Shown: positions 56,288 through 64,000 of the stretch, in pieces
Layout: the number at the start of each line of letters is the position of its first letter
Numbering within the stretch: position 1 is the first letter of the stretch
DNA from: JAABQG01 sp963726365
GTDB taxonomy: Bacteria > Pseudomonadota > Gammaproteobacteria > Burkholderiales > Burkholderiaceae_C
Length of the DNA stretch: 64,000 bases
Direction: 5' to 3'
Assembly: GCA_963726365.1 (NCBI GenBank)
Contig: CAVSCI010000023.1
Span: 62,001 to 126,000, forward strand
Notes under the pieces: model-generated
Database searches by the model: none
Told to the model about the DNA's origin: nothing
Seen by the model: only the letters and a program-made list of their open reading frames with translations
Program-made: the position numbers and the translations under genes

Positions 56288-57274
56288 ATGACGCCCGCTC
56301 CAAGCCTGCCCAATCCCCTGACCAGCCCCGTTGGCCACCTTCAAGGCCGGTTCCGGCAGTGGTGGCAGTCCCGCCTGCCGCTGACGGACACGCTCGCACT
56401 GACCCAGCGCAACGTCTACATCCTGCCCACCCGCCCGGGCTTCATGCTGGGGGCGACACTGCTGGTGCTGCTGGTGGCCTCGATCAATTACCAGTTGAAC
56501 CTGGGCTACTTGCTGACCTTCCTGCTGTCCGGAAGCGCGGTGGTGGGCATGCATGTGTGTCACGGCACGCTGCGCGGGATGACTCTGCATTTGATAGCAC
56601 CAAACAATCTATTCGCAATGGATACGGCCTTTTTTGACGTTAAGCTGATCAACGCTCGCCGCAGCCCGAGGTACGCCATAGGATTGAGTGTGCTGGGAAC
56701 CGGCCACTGGTCCTGGACCGACGTTGCAGCCCAGGCCGAAGCACTGGTGCGGATTGCCTTCCGGCCGGAAAAACGTGGACGGCACCGGGTTCCGGCGCTG
56801 ACTGCGGAAACGCGCTTTCCGCTGGGCACCTTCCGGGTGTGGACCGTCTGGCGACCGGCGGCTGAAGTGCTGGTTTACCCGGCGCCCGAGCCCCTTGCGC
56901 CGCCGCTCCCCCCCGGTGAGCCGCGTTCAGGCGGTGCCAGTGCCGCCAGCGCGCAAGCCACCGGAGAATTCGATGGCGTGCGCGCCTACCGGCGCGGCGA
57001 CCCGATGAAGCTGGTGGTCTGGAAAAAACTCGCCAAGGCGGACGAACTGGTCAGTCGCGACACCCAGCACGCCCAGCGCTATGAGCTCTGGCTCGACTTC
57101 GTACAGACCGGCCTGCCCGAAACCGAAGCCCGGTTGCGCAGGCTCTGCGCCTGGGTGCTGGCCGCTGACCGGCTTGGTGTGGACTACGGGCTGCGCCTGC
57201 CAGGTTTGGAGATCCGTCCGTCCTGTGGTGCGGCGCACCGCCTGGCCTGTCTGGAGGCGCTGGCCCTGTGCTGA
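56288..57274 (+). CDS. DUF58 domain protein
   Basis: The 328 residues start with two transmembrane helices (GFMLGATLLVLLVASINYQLNLGYLLTFLLSGSAVVGM) followed by a beta-sandwich and the DUF58 motif GEFDGVRAYRRGDPMKLVVWKKLAKADELVSRD. It is encoded between moxR and the transglutaminase gene, overlapping the latter by 7 bp. About 17 residues (LIAPNNLFAMDTAFFDV) come from a dispersed repeat. Confidence 0.88.
   Translation: MTPAPSLPNPLTSPVGHLQGRFRQWWQSRLPLTDTLALTQRNVYILPTRPGFMLGATLLVLLVASINYQLNLGYLLTFLLSGSAVVGMHVCHGTLRGMTLHLIAPNNLFAMDTAFFDVKLINARRSPRYAIGLSVLGTGHWSWTDVAAQAEALVRIAFRPEKRGRHRVPALTAETRFPLGTFRVWTVWRPAAEVLVYPAPEPLAPPLPPGEPRSGGASAASAQATGEFDGVRAYRRGDPMKLVVWKKLAKADELVSRDTQHAQRYELWLDFVQTGLPETEARLRRLCAWVLAADRLGVDYGLRLPGLEIRPSCGAAHRLACLEALALC
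56589..56640 (+). repeat. Dispersed repeat, copy 12 (inside DUF58 gene)
   Basis: CATTTGATAGCACCAAAC, then AATCTATTCGCAATGGATAC, then GGCCTTTTTTGACG. More diverged in the GACGCTGGG block. Read as ..L-I-A-P-N-N.., the same frame as copies 3 and 13. Confidence 0.55.
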
Positions 57275-59307
57275 ACCGGCTCAACGTCCTGCCACGCGAC
57301 GCGCGCGACACGCTTTTCCTGCTGGCGGTGATTGCCTGGGTCATCATGCCCCAGGTCGGCAATCTGCCGGTGTGGTGCAGCCTGCTGGCGGGCGGGGTGC
57401 TGATCTGGCGCGGCTGGCTGGCGCTCACGGCGCGACCGCTCCCTGGCAAATGGTGGCTGCTCGGCCTGCTCGCTGTCACGCTGGGAGCCACGCTGTACAC
57501 CCACCGCACCTTGCTGGGGCGCGATGCAGGCGTGACGCTGATCGTTGTGCTGCTGGCCTTGAAGACCCTGGAACTGCGCGCGCGCCGCGATGCCTTCGTG
57601 ATCTTCTTTCTGGGCTTCTTCACGATGCTCACCAACTTCTTTTTCTCGCAGTCTCTGCTCACCGCCGGGGCGATGCTGATCGGCCTGCTGGGTCTGCTGA
57701 CGGCGCTGGTCAACGCGCACATGGTGGTGGGACGCCCGGCGCTGACGGCGGCATTCAGGACGGCCAGCTGGATGGCGCTGCTCGGCGCGCCCATCATGGC
57801 CTTGTTGTTCGTGCTGTTCCCCCGGTTGGCCCCGCTGTGGGGCATTCCATCCGATGCGATGAGCGGGCGCAGTGGCCTGTCGTCCACCATGCAGATCGGC
57901 AACATTGCGAGTCTGGTGCTCGACAGCAGCATCGCAATGCGCATCAAGTTCGAGGGCCGCCCGCCCCCGCAGCCCGACCTGTATTTCCGCGGGCCGGTGC
58001 TGTCCAGCTTTGACGGCCGCGAATGGCGGCCGTTGCCACCCGGACTCAGTCAGCGCATGCCGCCATCGAGCGGTCTGGTGGTCAGCGGCACCGCCGTGAA
58101 CTATGAGGTGACACTCGAGCCCAACAACCGTCCCTGGATTTTTGTCATGGACGCCACGCCCGGGACGCCAAGAGTCCCAGGTTTCCAGCCCACCATGACG
58201 CCCGATCTCCAGTGGCTGGTCGATCGACCGGTGACCGACATCGTCCGCTACACCGCGTCCAGCTACCCTGCTTTCCGCTATGGCCCTGTGAGCGCCAAGG
58301 GCAACACGCTGATTGGCCTGCAGGAATACCTGGACCTGCCGCCCGGCTTCAATCCACGGACCCTGCAGCTTGCGGCCGACTTGCGGCGCGACGCCCGCCT
58401 GGCCACGGCCGGTGCAGCGACCCTCGCAGCGGCCGTGATGGACCGGCTGCGCACGGGCGGTTACCGCTACACGCTGGCGCCGGGTGTCACCGGCCAGCAC
58501 AGTGCCGACGAGTTCTGGTTCGACGCCCGCGAAGGCTTCTGCGAACACATCGCCTCAGCCTTCGTGGTGCTGATGCGCGCACTGGACGTTCCCGCACGGA
58601 TCGTCACCGGCTACCAGGGCGGAGAACTCAACGGAGTCGATGGTTTCTGGGCAGTGCGCCAGAGCGATGCCCACGCCTGGGCCGAGATCTGGCAGACCGG
58701 CCAGGGTTGGGTGCGTGTGGACCCAACCTCGGCCGTTGCCCCGTCGCGCATCGGCTCGTTGCAACGGCTGCAACCGCCGACTGGCGTGTTTGCCGGCGCG
58801 CTCGGGGGAATCAGTCCCGACCTGGTTGCCAGGCTTCGCCAGGGATGGGAAGCCCTCAACAACGGCTGGAATCAATGGGTACTCAACTACACCCAGAGCA
58901 AGCAGTTCGACCTGTTGAAGAACCTGGGTTTTGAATCGCCGGGCTGGGAAGACCTGAGCTACCTTCTGATCGGCATCGTGGTCTTCGTGAGCCTGTGTGG
59001 CGCGGCCTGGACCCTGTGGGAACGGACCCAGCACGATCCCTGGCTGCGCCTGCTGGCGCGTGCGCGCAGGAAGCTCGTTGCAGCCGGTATCCCGGTGCCG
59101 CCCCAGGCGCCGCCCCGGGAGTTGGCACGCCAGATCAAGTTGCACTACGAAGGCGCCGAAACGGCAAGAGGGCAGGCACTGCAGGACTGGCTGCTCCGCC
59201 TTGAGCACCTGCGTTATGCGCCCGCGGCATCCGCCAACCTTGGCACCCGGGCCCGCCTCGCTACACTGCGACGGGAATTCAATCAACTGGCCTGGCCTGA
59301 CCGATGA
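57268..59307 (+). CDS. TgpA-like membrane transglutaminase (DUF3488)
   Basis: The 679 residues have an N-terminal membrane domain of about six helices (LFLLAVIAWVIMPQVGNLPV ..), a periplasmic transglutaminase core with catalytic Cys in DAREGFCEHIASAFVVLMRALDVPARIVTGYQGGEL, His in SDAHAWAEIWQ and Asp in RVDPTSA, then a transmembrane helix (LLIGIVVFVSLCGAAWTLWE) and a C-terminal DUF4129 region. TgpA is essential in Pseudomonas aeruginosa; its substrates are unclear. Part of moxR-DUF58-tgpA. Confidence 0.92.
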   Translation: MLNRLNVLPRDARDTLFLLAVIAWVIMPQVGNLPVWCSLLAGGVLIWRGWLALTARPLPGKWWLLGLLAVTLGATLYTHRTLLGRDAGVTLIVVLLALKTLELRARRDAFVIFFLGFFTMLTNFFFSQSLLTAGAMLIGLLGLLTALVNAHMVVGRPALTAAFRTASWMALLGAPIMALLFVLFPRLAPLWGIPSDAMSGRSGLSSTMQIGNIASLVLDSSIAMRIKFEGRPPPQPDLYFRGPVLSSFDGREWRPLPPGLSQRMPPSSGLVVSGTAVNYEVTLEPNNRPWIFVMDATPGTPRVPGFQPTMTPDLQWLVDRPVTDIVRYTASSYPAFRYGPVSAKGNTLIGLQEYLDLPPGFNPRTLQLAADLRRDARLATAGAATLAAAVMDRLRTGGYRYTLAPGVTGQHSADEFWFDAREGFCEHIASAFVVLMRALDVPARIVTGYQGGELNGVDGFWAVRQSDAHAWAEIWQTGQGWVRVDPTSAVAPSRIGSLQRLQPPTGVFAGALGGISPDLVARLRQGWEALNNGWNQWVLNYTQSKQFDLLKNLGFESPGWEDLSYLLIGIVVFVSLCGAAWTLWERTQHDPWLRLLARARRKLVAAGIPVPPQAPPRELARQIKLHYEGAETARGQALQDWLLRLEHLRYAPAASANLGTRARLATLRREFNQLAWPDR

Positions 59308-60404
59308 CGAGACTGACTTCGATTGCTATTTTTTGCATAGCGTACTTTGGCCTTTCGACGCTGGCTTTGGCCGAAAAAGCCTCAAAAAAGAGGGGCCAGG
59401 GCTTCGAACGGGTCTCCGCTGCGCGCAAGCCGGCGCTCGGGGCCGCCTATGCCACGCGCGAAGACGTGATGCGCTGGGCCGATGACATGGCAGAGCGGCG
59501 CGACCTGGACCGCGAATGGGTGCGCCAGGCGATCAGCCAGTCGCATTACCTTCCAGGGGTCCCGCGCCTGATGCTGCCCCCGCCCGCCGGCACGGCCAAG
59601 AACTGGCGGGTGTACCGCAGCCGCTTCATCGACCCGATCCGCATCCGCGCCGGTGTCGGCTTCTGGCAGGACAACCGCGCGACGCTGGAGCGCGCCGAAA
59701 AGGAATATGGCGTGCCGGCCGAAATCATCGTCGGCATCATTGGTGTGGAAACCATCTACGGCCAGCAGATGGGCAGCTACCGCGTGCTGGACGCCCTGGC
59801 CACGCTGGCGTTTGACTTTCCGGCGGGCCACCCCCGCGCGGCGGCCCGCCAGGAGTTCTTCCGGGGCGAGCTGGAGCAGTTCCTGACCCTGGTGAGCCGC
59901 ACCGGGCAGGATCCGTTGGCGCCCGTGGGCAGCTACGCCGGCGCCATGGGCATGCCACAGTTCATGCCGTCCAGCGTGGTGAAGTACGCCGTGGACTTCG
60001 ACGGCGACGGCCGGATCGACCTGACGGGCAGCCCCGCCGATGTCATCGGCTCGGTGGCCAGCTACTTCAAGGCCTTCAACTGGCAGAACGGTCAGCCGAC
60101 GCATTACCCGGTACGCTTTGACGACAGCCGCCTCGACAAGGACGCCCTGCTGGCCCCGGACATCCTGCCAACCTTCAGTGTCGCCAGCTTCACCGCGAAA
60201 GGTGCAGTGCTCGAAGGCGAGGCCCTGAACCACACGGGACCGCTGGCGCTGGTCGAACTGCAGAACGGCGAAGCCCCGGCAAGTTACGTGGCCGGTACCG
60301 AAAACTTCTACGCCATCACCCGTTACAACTGGAGCAGTTACTACGCCATGGCGGTGATCGAACTGGGGCGTGAAGTGGCAGCAGCACGGGCGGCCCTTCG
60401 CTGA
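59304..60404 (+). CDS. mltB: Lytic murein transglycosylase B
   Basis: MltB cleaves peptidoglycan glycan strands, forming 1,6-anhydromuramic ends. The 366 residues have a catalytic Glu in VPAEIIVGIIGVETIYGQQMGSYRV and the supporting GQDPLAPVGSYAGAMGMPQFMPSSVVKYAVDFDGDGRIDL. The signal peptide (SIAIFCIAYFGLSTLALA) is encoded by a dispersed repeat. No lipobox Cys follows, so the mature protein is probably periplasmic. It overlaps the transglutaminase gene by 4 bp. Confidence 0.92.
   Translation: MTRLTSIAIFCIAYFGLSTLALAEKASKKRGQGFERVSAARKPALGAAYATREDVMRWADDMAERRDLDREWVRQAISQSHYLPGVPRLMLPPPAGTAKNWRVYRSRFIDPIRIRAGVGFWQDNRATLERAEKEYGVPAEIIVGIIGVETIYGQQMGSYRVLDALATLAFDFPAGHPRAAARQEFFRGELEQFLTLVSRTGQDPLAPVGSYAGAMGMPQFMPSSVVKYAVDFDGDGRIDLTGSPADVIGSVASYFKAFNWQNGQPTHYPVRFDDSRLDKDALLAPDILPTFSVASFTAKGAVLEGEALNHTGPLALVELQNGEAPASYVAGTENFYAITRYNWSSYYAMAVIELGREVAAARAALR
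59319..59380 (+). repeat. Dispersed repeat, copy 13 (signal peptide of mltB)
   Basis: GATTGCTATTTTTTGCATAG, then CGTACTTTGGCCTTTCGACG, then CTGGCTTTGGCCGAAAAAGC. It encodes the hydrophobic core and cleavage region of the MltB signal peptide. GCTAT upstream of ATAGC gives a small inverted arm, as in copy 11. Confidence 0.75.
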
Positions 60405-60447
60405 CACCCCCTCGATGGCACCCGGCCCTGCGGCAGATTACCGCAGA

Positions 60448-61359
60448 TTACCGGGCAGGGAGGTATTTAGCCGGATCCACCGGCTTGCCCTGGCGGCGAA
60501 TCTCGAAGTGCAGCTTCACCCTGTCAGCGTCGCTGTTGCCCATTTCGGCAATTTTCTGCCCCTTGCGCACAGACTGGTCTTCCTTGACCAGCAAGGTCTG
60601 GTTGTGGGCGTACGCCGTCAGGTACGTATTGTTGTGCTTGAGGATCACCAGGTTACCGTAGCCGCGCAGCCCGGCCCCGGCATAGACCACCCGGCCGTCG
60701 GCGGCAGCCTGGACCGGGTCCCCGGGCTTGCCGCCCAGGTCCAGCCCCTTGTTCTTGGCCTCGTCAAACCCCGCCAGCAAGACGCCGCTGCTCGGCCAGA
60801 TGAAGGCGAGCTCATCTTCGCCTGCGACAGCGGCAGGCGCTGAAGCCGCAGGCGCCGCGCTCGCACTGGCGGACGCGACAGGCGCGGCTGCGCTGGCTGC
60901 GGGTGCTGGGCCCGGAACCACCGTCCCGGGCGTGACCGGCGTCACCGACGACGATGTCACAGGACGTGTCACTGCCACGGAGGGCGCATCAGAGGCTGCG
61001 GATGAAACCGCGGACCCGACGGGGGGAACCACGCGGATCACTTGCCCCACTTCGATCAAATTCGGGTTTTCAATGCCATTCCAGCGTGCAATATCGCGCC
61101 AGGCCTGACCGGTGTCCAGACCAATGCGCATCAGGGAATCGCCTTTGCGTATGGTGTAGTAGCCGGGCTTTCCGGCGTTTTCCGCGCCCGGCATCGGCTT
61201 GCCGTCTGTCGTCACCGGCACGGCCGCAGGCTTGGTCGCGCTGACGCTGCGGTCCTCCACAGGCGCACGGTTGGCCGGCTTTGACGAACAGGCCGCCAGC
61301 GCGGCAACCATCACCACTGCTGCGCCGGCAAGTCCCCACCGAGTCGAAATACCTGACAT
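60448..61359 (-). CDS. nlpD: NlpD-like lipoprotein (LysM, degenerate M23 peptidase)
   Basis: NlpD activates the amidase AmiC for septal peptidoglycan splitting. The 303 residues have a lipoprotein signal ending ALAAC, a LysM domain (YYTIRKGDSLMRIGLDTGQAWRDIARWNGIENPNLIEVGQVIRVV), an Ala/Pro/Ser/Val-rich linker, and a LytM/M23 domain (GLDLGGKPGDPVQAAADGRVVYAGAGLRGYGNLVILKH). The first zinc His is replaced (NKGLDL), so it is probably a non-catalytic activator. ATG at 61359 follows GGGGA. No rpoS lies downstream, where it often follows nlpD. Confidence 0.9.
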   Translation of the reverse strand: MSGISTRWGLAGAAVVMVAALAACSSKPANRAPVEDRSVSATKPAAVPVTTDGKPMPGAENAGKPGYYTIRKGDSLMRIGLDTGQAWRDIARWNGIENPNLIEVGQVIRVVPPVGSAVSSAASDAPSVAVTRPVTSSSVTPVTPGTVVPGPAPAASAAAPVASASASAAPAASAPAAVAGEDELAFIWPSSGVLLAGFDEAKNKGLDLGGKPGDPVQAAADGRVVYAGAGLRGYGNLVILKHNNTYLTAYAHNQTLLVKEDQSVRKGQKIAEMGNSDADRVKLHFEIRRQGKPVDPAKYLPAR

Positions 61360-61370
61360 GTCCATTCCCC

Positions 61371-62157
61371 TTAAGCGATACCTGATTTTAGGGGGACGAA
61401 ATGAACCGCCTCCAGCACCGTCTGTTTCAAGCCATCCGGCGTCTTGTCGATCACCACCAGCGCCTGCTGGCCGGTGGCAGTCACCATGGGCGCGACCAGA
61501 CGCCCACCCTGCGCCAGCTGGTCCAGCCAGGCCGGCGGAACCGCCTCGCCGCCCGCCGCCGCAATGATGGCGGCATACGGCGCCCCCTTGGCGAACCCGG
61601 CCATGCCGTCCCCGAACAGCAGGTGCAGATTGGCCAGCCGCATAGGGCCGAAGGTTCTCGCGGGCCTTGTCGTGCAGGCCGCGCAGACGTTCAATGCTGT
61701 ACACCTCTGTGGCCAGCTGGCACAGCACGGCCGCCTGGTAGCCGCAACCGGTGCCGATCTCCAGTACCCGCCCCATCTTGCCGGGCACGCCGTGCCGCAG
61801 CAGCTCGATCATGCGGGCCACCACATTGGGCTTGGAAATCGTCTGACCCAGTCCGATCGGCAAACTGGTGTCTTCGTAGGCCTGGTTGACCAGCGCCGGC
61901 TCCACGAACCGGTGGCGCTCCACCGCATTCATGGCCCGCAGCACGGCAGGGTCGGCCACCCCTTGTGCCGCCAGTTTTTGCACCATGCTGGCGCGCACGG
62001 CGGCGGAGTCCATGCCCAACCCCTGCGGCCCGAGCGGGATACGCTCCACAGCGCCGCGCCGCGGCACTTCTGTCGCCATGACACCGGCCTTTCTGGCGGG
62101 CGCGGGTTGCCCCTGCGAAAAATCGATCCGGGCAGGAAAGGTCGGTCGACGCGTCAT
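61371..62157 (-). pseudogene. pcm: Protein-L-isoaspartate O-methyltransferase, one frame break
   Basis: Pcm methylates isoaspartyl residues to start repair of aged proteins. It has SMVQKLAAQGVADPAVLRAMNAVERHRFVEPALVNQAYEDTSLPIGLGQTISKP, the SAM site VLEIGTGCGYQAAVLCQL, and after the break MRLANLHLLFGDGMAGFAKGAPYAAIIAAAGGEAVPPAWLDQLAQGGRLVAPM. The break near 61650 is one C too many (GGCCCTATG for GGCCTATG). As given, the frame instead runs on into nlpD; corrected it ends at 61371 with 261 residues. ATG at 62157 overlaps the surE stop by one base. Confidence 0.9.
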
Positions 62158-62933
62158 CAAACCACCTTGTCCGGCCCGGCGCCCAGCTGCGCGGCAGTCT
62201 GCGCCCAGTAGCGCAGGTGATCGTGGTCCGTCAAATCCACCTTCAGGGGCGTCAGCACGACATGGCCATGCGCGGTCGCGTGAAAGTCAGTGCCGTCGGC
62301 TTCGTCCTTCGCCGCCCCGGCCTCGCCGATCCAGTACATGGTTTCGCCGCGCGGGCTGAGCTGGGTGATGACGCTTTCCGCGGAATGGCGCCGCCCCAGA
62401 CGGCATACCTTGACCGGTTTGATCGCGTCGAAGGGAAGGTTCGGGATGTTGATGTTCAGCAGCCAGGGCGTGGCCCCGACGAGGTGCTGCTGCTCCATGT
62501 TCTGCACGATCTCGCGCGCCTTGGCCGCTGCCGCGTCGATATGCGTCCAGCCTTTTTCGATCTGCGAGAACGCGATGGCCGGAATGCCGAAAAGGTAGCC
62601 TTCCATCGCGGCGCCGACCGTGCCCGAATAGATGGTGTCGTCGCCCATGTTGGCGCCGTTGTTGATGCCCGAGACCACCAGGTCGGGGCGGTAGCCCAGC
62701 AGGCCGGTCAGCGCGATGTGCACGCAGTCCGCCGGCGTGCCGTTGACGTAACGGAAACCGTTGGCCGCCGTGTGCACGTACAGCGGCGAATGCAGCGTCA
62801 GCGCGTTGGACTTGGCGCTGTTGTTCTGCTCGGGCGCCACCACTTCCACTTCGGCCACGGTTCTCAGCGCCTCGTACAGCGCCACGATGCCGGGCGCCTG
62901 GTAGCCGTCGTCGTTGGAAATCAGGATTTTCAT
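62157..62933 (-). CDS. surE: 5'/3'-nucleotidase SurE
   Basis: SurE is a metal-dependent nucleotidase of stationary-phase survival. The 258 residues begin MKILISNDDGYQAPGI with the metal-binding DD. They include APEQNNSAKSNALTLHSPL, VNGTPADCVHIAL, DLVVSGINNGANMGDDTIYSGTVGAAMEG and SPRGETMYWIGEAG. It is the first gene of surE-pcm-nlpD. The start at 62933 is standard; the frame is open upstream with no relatives. Confidence 0.95.
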   Translation of the reverse strand: MKILISNDDGYQAPGIVALYEALRTVAEVEVVAPEQNNSAKSNALTLHSPLYVHTAANGFRYVNGTPADCVHIALTGLLGYRPDLVVSGINNGANMGDDTIYSGTVGAAMEGYLFGIPAIAFSQIEKGWTHIDAAAAKAREIVQNMEQQHLVGATPWLLNINIPNLPFDAIKPVKVCRLGRRHSAESVITQLSPRGETMYWIGEAGAAKDEADGTDFHATAHGHVVLTPLKVDLTDHDHLRYWAQTAAQLGAGPDKVV

Positions 62934-63078
62934 GGGTGATTCGGGTTGCAGGGGATTGTAGGTGGCGAGCCGTTGCGGTGAACCCATCCGACCCTGATCG
63001 GTGCGGGGTCGCTGGTGAGACATTGCAAGGCGCATAACGCACCCTATCATCGCCCTCTTGTTCTGAAGGAGACCTCCT

Positions 63079-64000
63079 GTGCATGCCTGGCTTTGTGAAA
63101 ACCCCGTGGGCGTCGATGCCCTGACCTGGAAAGAACTGCCCACCCCCGCGCCCAAGGCCGGCGAGGTGCTCATCGAGATCAAGGCCGCCAGCCTGAACTT
63201 CCCCGATCTGCTGATCGTGCAGAACAAGTACCAGATGAAGCCGCCCCTGCCCTTCGTGCCCGGCTCGGAATACGCCGGCGTGGTGGCTGCCGTGGGCGAA
63301 GGCGTCACGAACCTGAAGGTCGGCCAGAACGTCGCCTGCCTCTCCGGCACCGGCGGCTTCGGCACCCACACCATCGCGCCGGCCGCACTGTGCATGCCGC
63401 TGCCGCCCGGCTTCTCGCACGTGGATGCGGCCGCCTTCATCATGATCTACGCCACCTCGCACCATGCGCTGGTGGACCGGGCGCAGCTCAAGGCCGGCGA
63501 GACCGTGCTGGTGCTGGGCGCCGCCGGCGGCGTCGGCACCGCGGCGATCCAGATCGCCAAGGTGATGGGCGCCAAGGTGATTGCCGCCGCCTCCACCGAC
63601 GAAAAGTGCGCGCTGTGCAAGACCCTCGGGGCGGACGCCACCATCAACTACACGAAGGAAAACCTGCGCGACGCGCTCAAGGCGCTGACCGACGGCAAGG
63701 GCCCGGACGTGATCTACGACCCGGTGGGCGGCGATTTCGCCGAGCCCGCGTTCCGCGGCATCGCCTGGCGCGGACGCTACCTGGTGGTCGGCTTTGCGGC
63801 GGGCCCGATCCCGTCGCTGCCGCTGAACCTGGCGCTGCTCAAGGGCGCCTCCATCGTCGGCGTGTTCTGGGGCGAGTTCGCGCGCCGAGAGCCCAAGGCC
63901 AACGCCGCCATGATGGTGGAGCTGGCCCAGTGGTACGCCCAGGGCAAGATCAAGCCCGTGATCGACCGCACCATGCCCATGAGCGAGCTCAAGGCCGCCT
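63079..64000 (+). CDS. NADPH:quinone oxidoreductase family protein, 3' end outside window
   Basis: A zinc-independent MDR-family reductase. The first ~307 residues are present: GroES-like domain (VLIEIKAASLNFPDLLIVQNKYQMKPPLPFVPGSEYAGVV), Rossmann AAGGVGTAAIQIAKVMGAKVIAAAST, and YDPVGGDFAEPAFRGIAWRGRYLVVGFAAG. GTG start at 63079 preceded by GAAGGAG. The substrate is unknown; homologues reduce quinones or act near acyl-CoA pathways. It is divergent from surE with a 145 bp gap. Confidence 0.92.
   Translation, partial: MHAWLCENPVGVDALTWKELPTPAPKAGEVLIEIKAASLNFPDLLIVQNKYQMKPPLPFVPGSEYAGVVAAVGEGVTNLKVGQNVACLSGTGGFGTHTIAPAALCMPLPPGFSHVDAAAFIMIYATSHHALVDRAQLKAGETVLVLGAAGGVGTAAIQIAKVMGAKVIAAASTDEKCALCKTLGADATINYTKENLRDALKALTDGKGPDVIYDPVGGDFAEPAFRGIAWRGRYLVVGFAAGPIPSLPLNLALLKGASIVGVFWGEFARREPKANAAMMVELAQWYAQGKIKPVIDRTMPMSELKAA

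Noticed and set aside
60448..62160. A single 570-codon gene fusing Pcm and NlpD
   Set aside because: The middle 90 residues are Gly/Arg-rich nonsense from a shifted frame. The other frame holds the true Pcm C-terminus and nlpD has its own ribosome site and lipoprotein signal.

Overview
The window is high-GC chromosomal DNA from a betaproteobacterium, order Burkholderiales and almost certainly family Comamonadaceae (Rhodoferax/Polaromonas/Acidovorax-like; the genus cannot be fixed by eye). The evidence is the rpsB-to-rnhB gene order, the PhaR/3-hydroxybutyrate dehydrogenase pair, the Bug-type and TRAP solute transporters, and two families of short dispersed repeats. I saw no phage, insertion sequence or CRISPR array. 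It reads as core chromosome with small accessory patches.

Layout. 1-15.8 kb: carA (cut by the window edge), then one long minus-strand block, rpsB-tsf-pyrH-frr-uppS-cdsA-dxr-rseP-bamA-skp-[lpxD remnant]-fabZ-lpxA-lpxB-rnhB-SpoU methyltransferase. It joins translation, nucleotide and isoprenoid supply, outer-membrane protein assembly and lipid A synthesis. 16-21 kb: an amidase, a DadA-like dehydrogenase, an NAD(P)HX repair enzyme and an SDR. 21-28 kb: RNase R, tRNA-Leu(CAG), rimO, phaR, tRNA-Val(GAC), relA. 28-34.5 kb: a hydrolase, 3-hydroxybutyrate dehydrogenase, a SIMPL protein, a small secreted protein, ompR-envZ, ispF-ispD. 34.6-41.3 kb: mfd, a Bug-type binding protein, a vapBC ruin, a rhodanese and serB. 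41.3-49.1 kb: TrpB2, NsrR with the Fe-S repair protein Ric, nitronate monooxygenase, acyl-CoA dehydrogenase, etfAB. 49.3-55.3 kb: a TRAP transporter, an MscS channel, an enoyl-CoA hydratase and a histone-deacetylase-like amidohydrolase. 55.3-64 kb: MoxR-DUF58-transglutaminase, MltB, NlpD, Pcm, SurE and a truncated quinone oxidoreductase.

Most distinctive signal: a ~45-55 bp dispersed repeat (core ATAGC, about 6-14 variable bases, GACCATTCGACGCTGGG, then a T-rich end), with about 13 copies here. Most copies sit at gene ends, where several supply or abut stop codons. Four lie inside coding sequences: the SpoU methyltransferase, the NAD(P)HX repair enzyme, the DUF58 protein, and the signal peptide of MltB. 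The three sense-oriented genic copies are all read in the same frame.

Sequence quality: from about 35 kb to 62 kb, nine genes (mfd, tctC, ric, the nitronate monooxygenase gene, the acyl-CoA dehydrogenase gene, etfB, moxR, pcm, and the already degraded vapBC) have broken frames. Except for vapBC, each is restored by single-base changes, often in short homopolymers. These are more likely assembly errors than real pseudogenes. The lpxD position (4985-5609) is different: it looks genuinely eroded and shortened.
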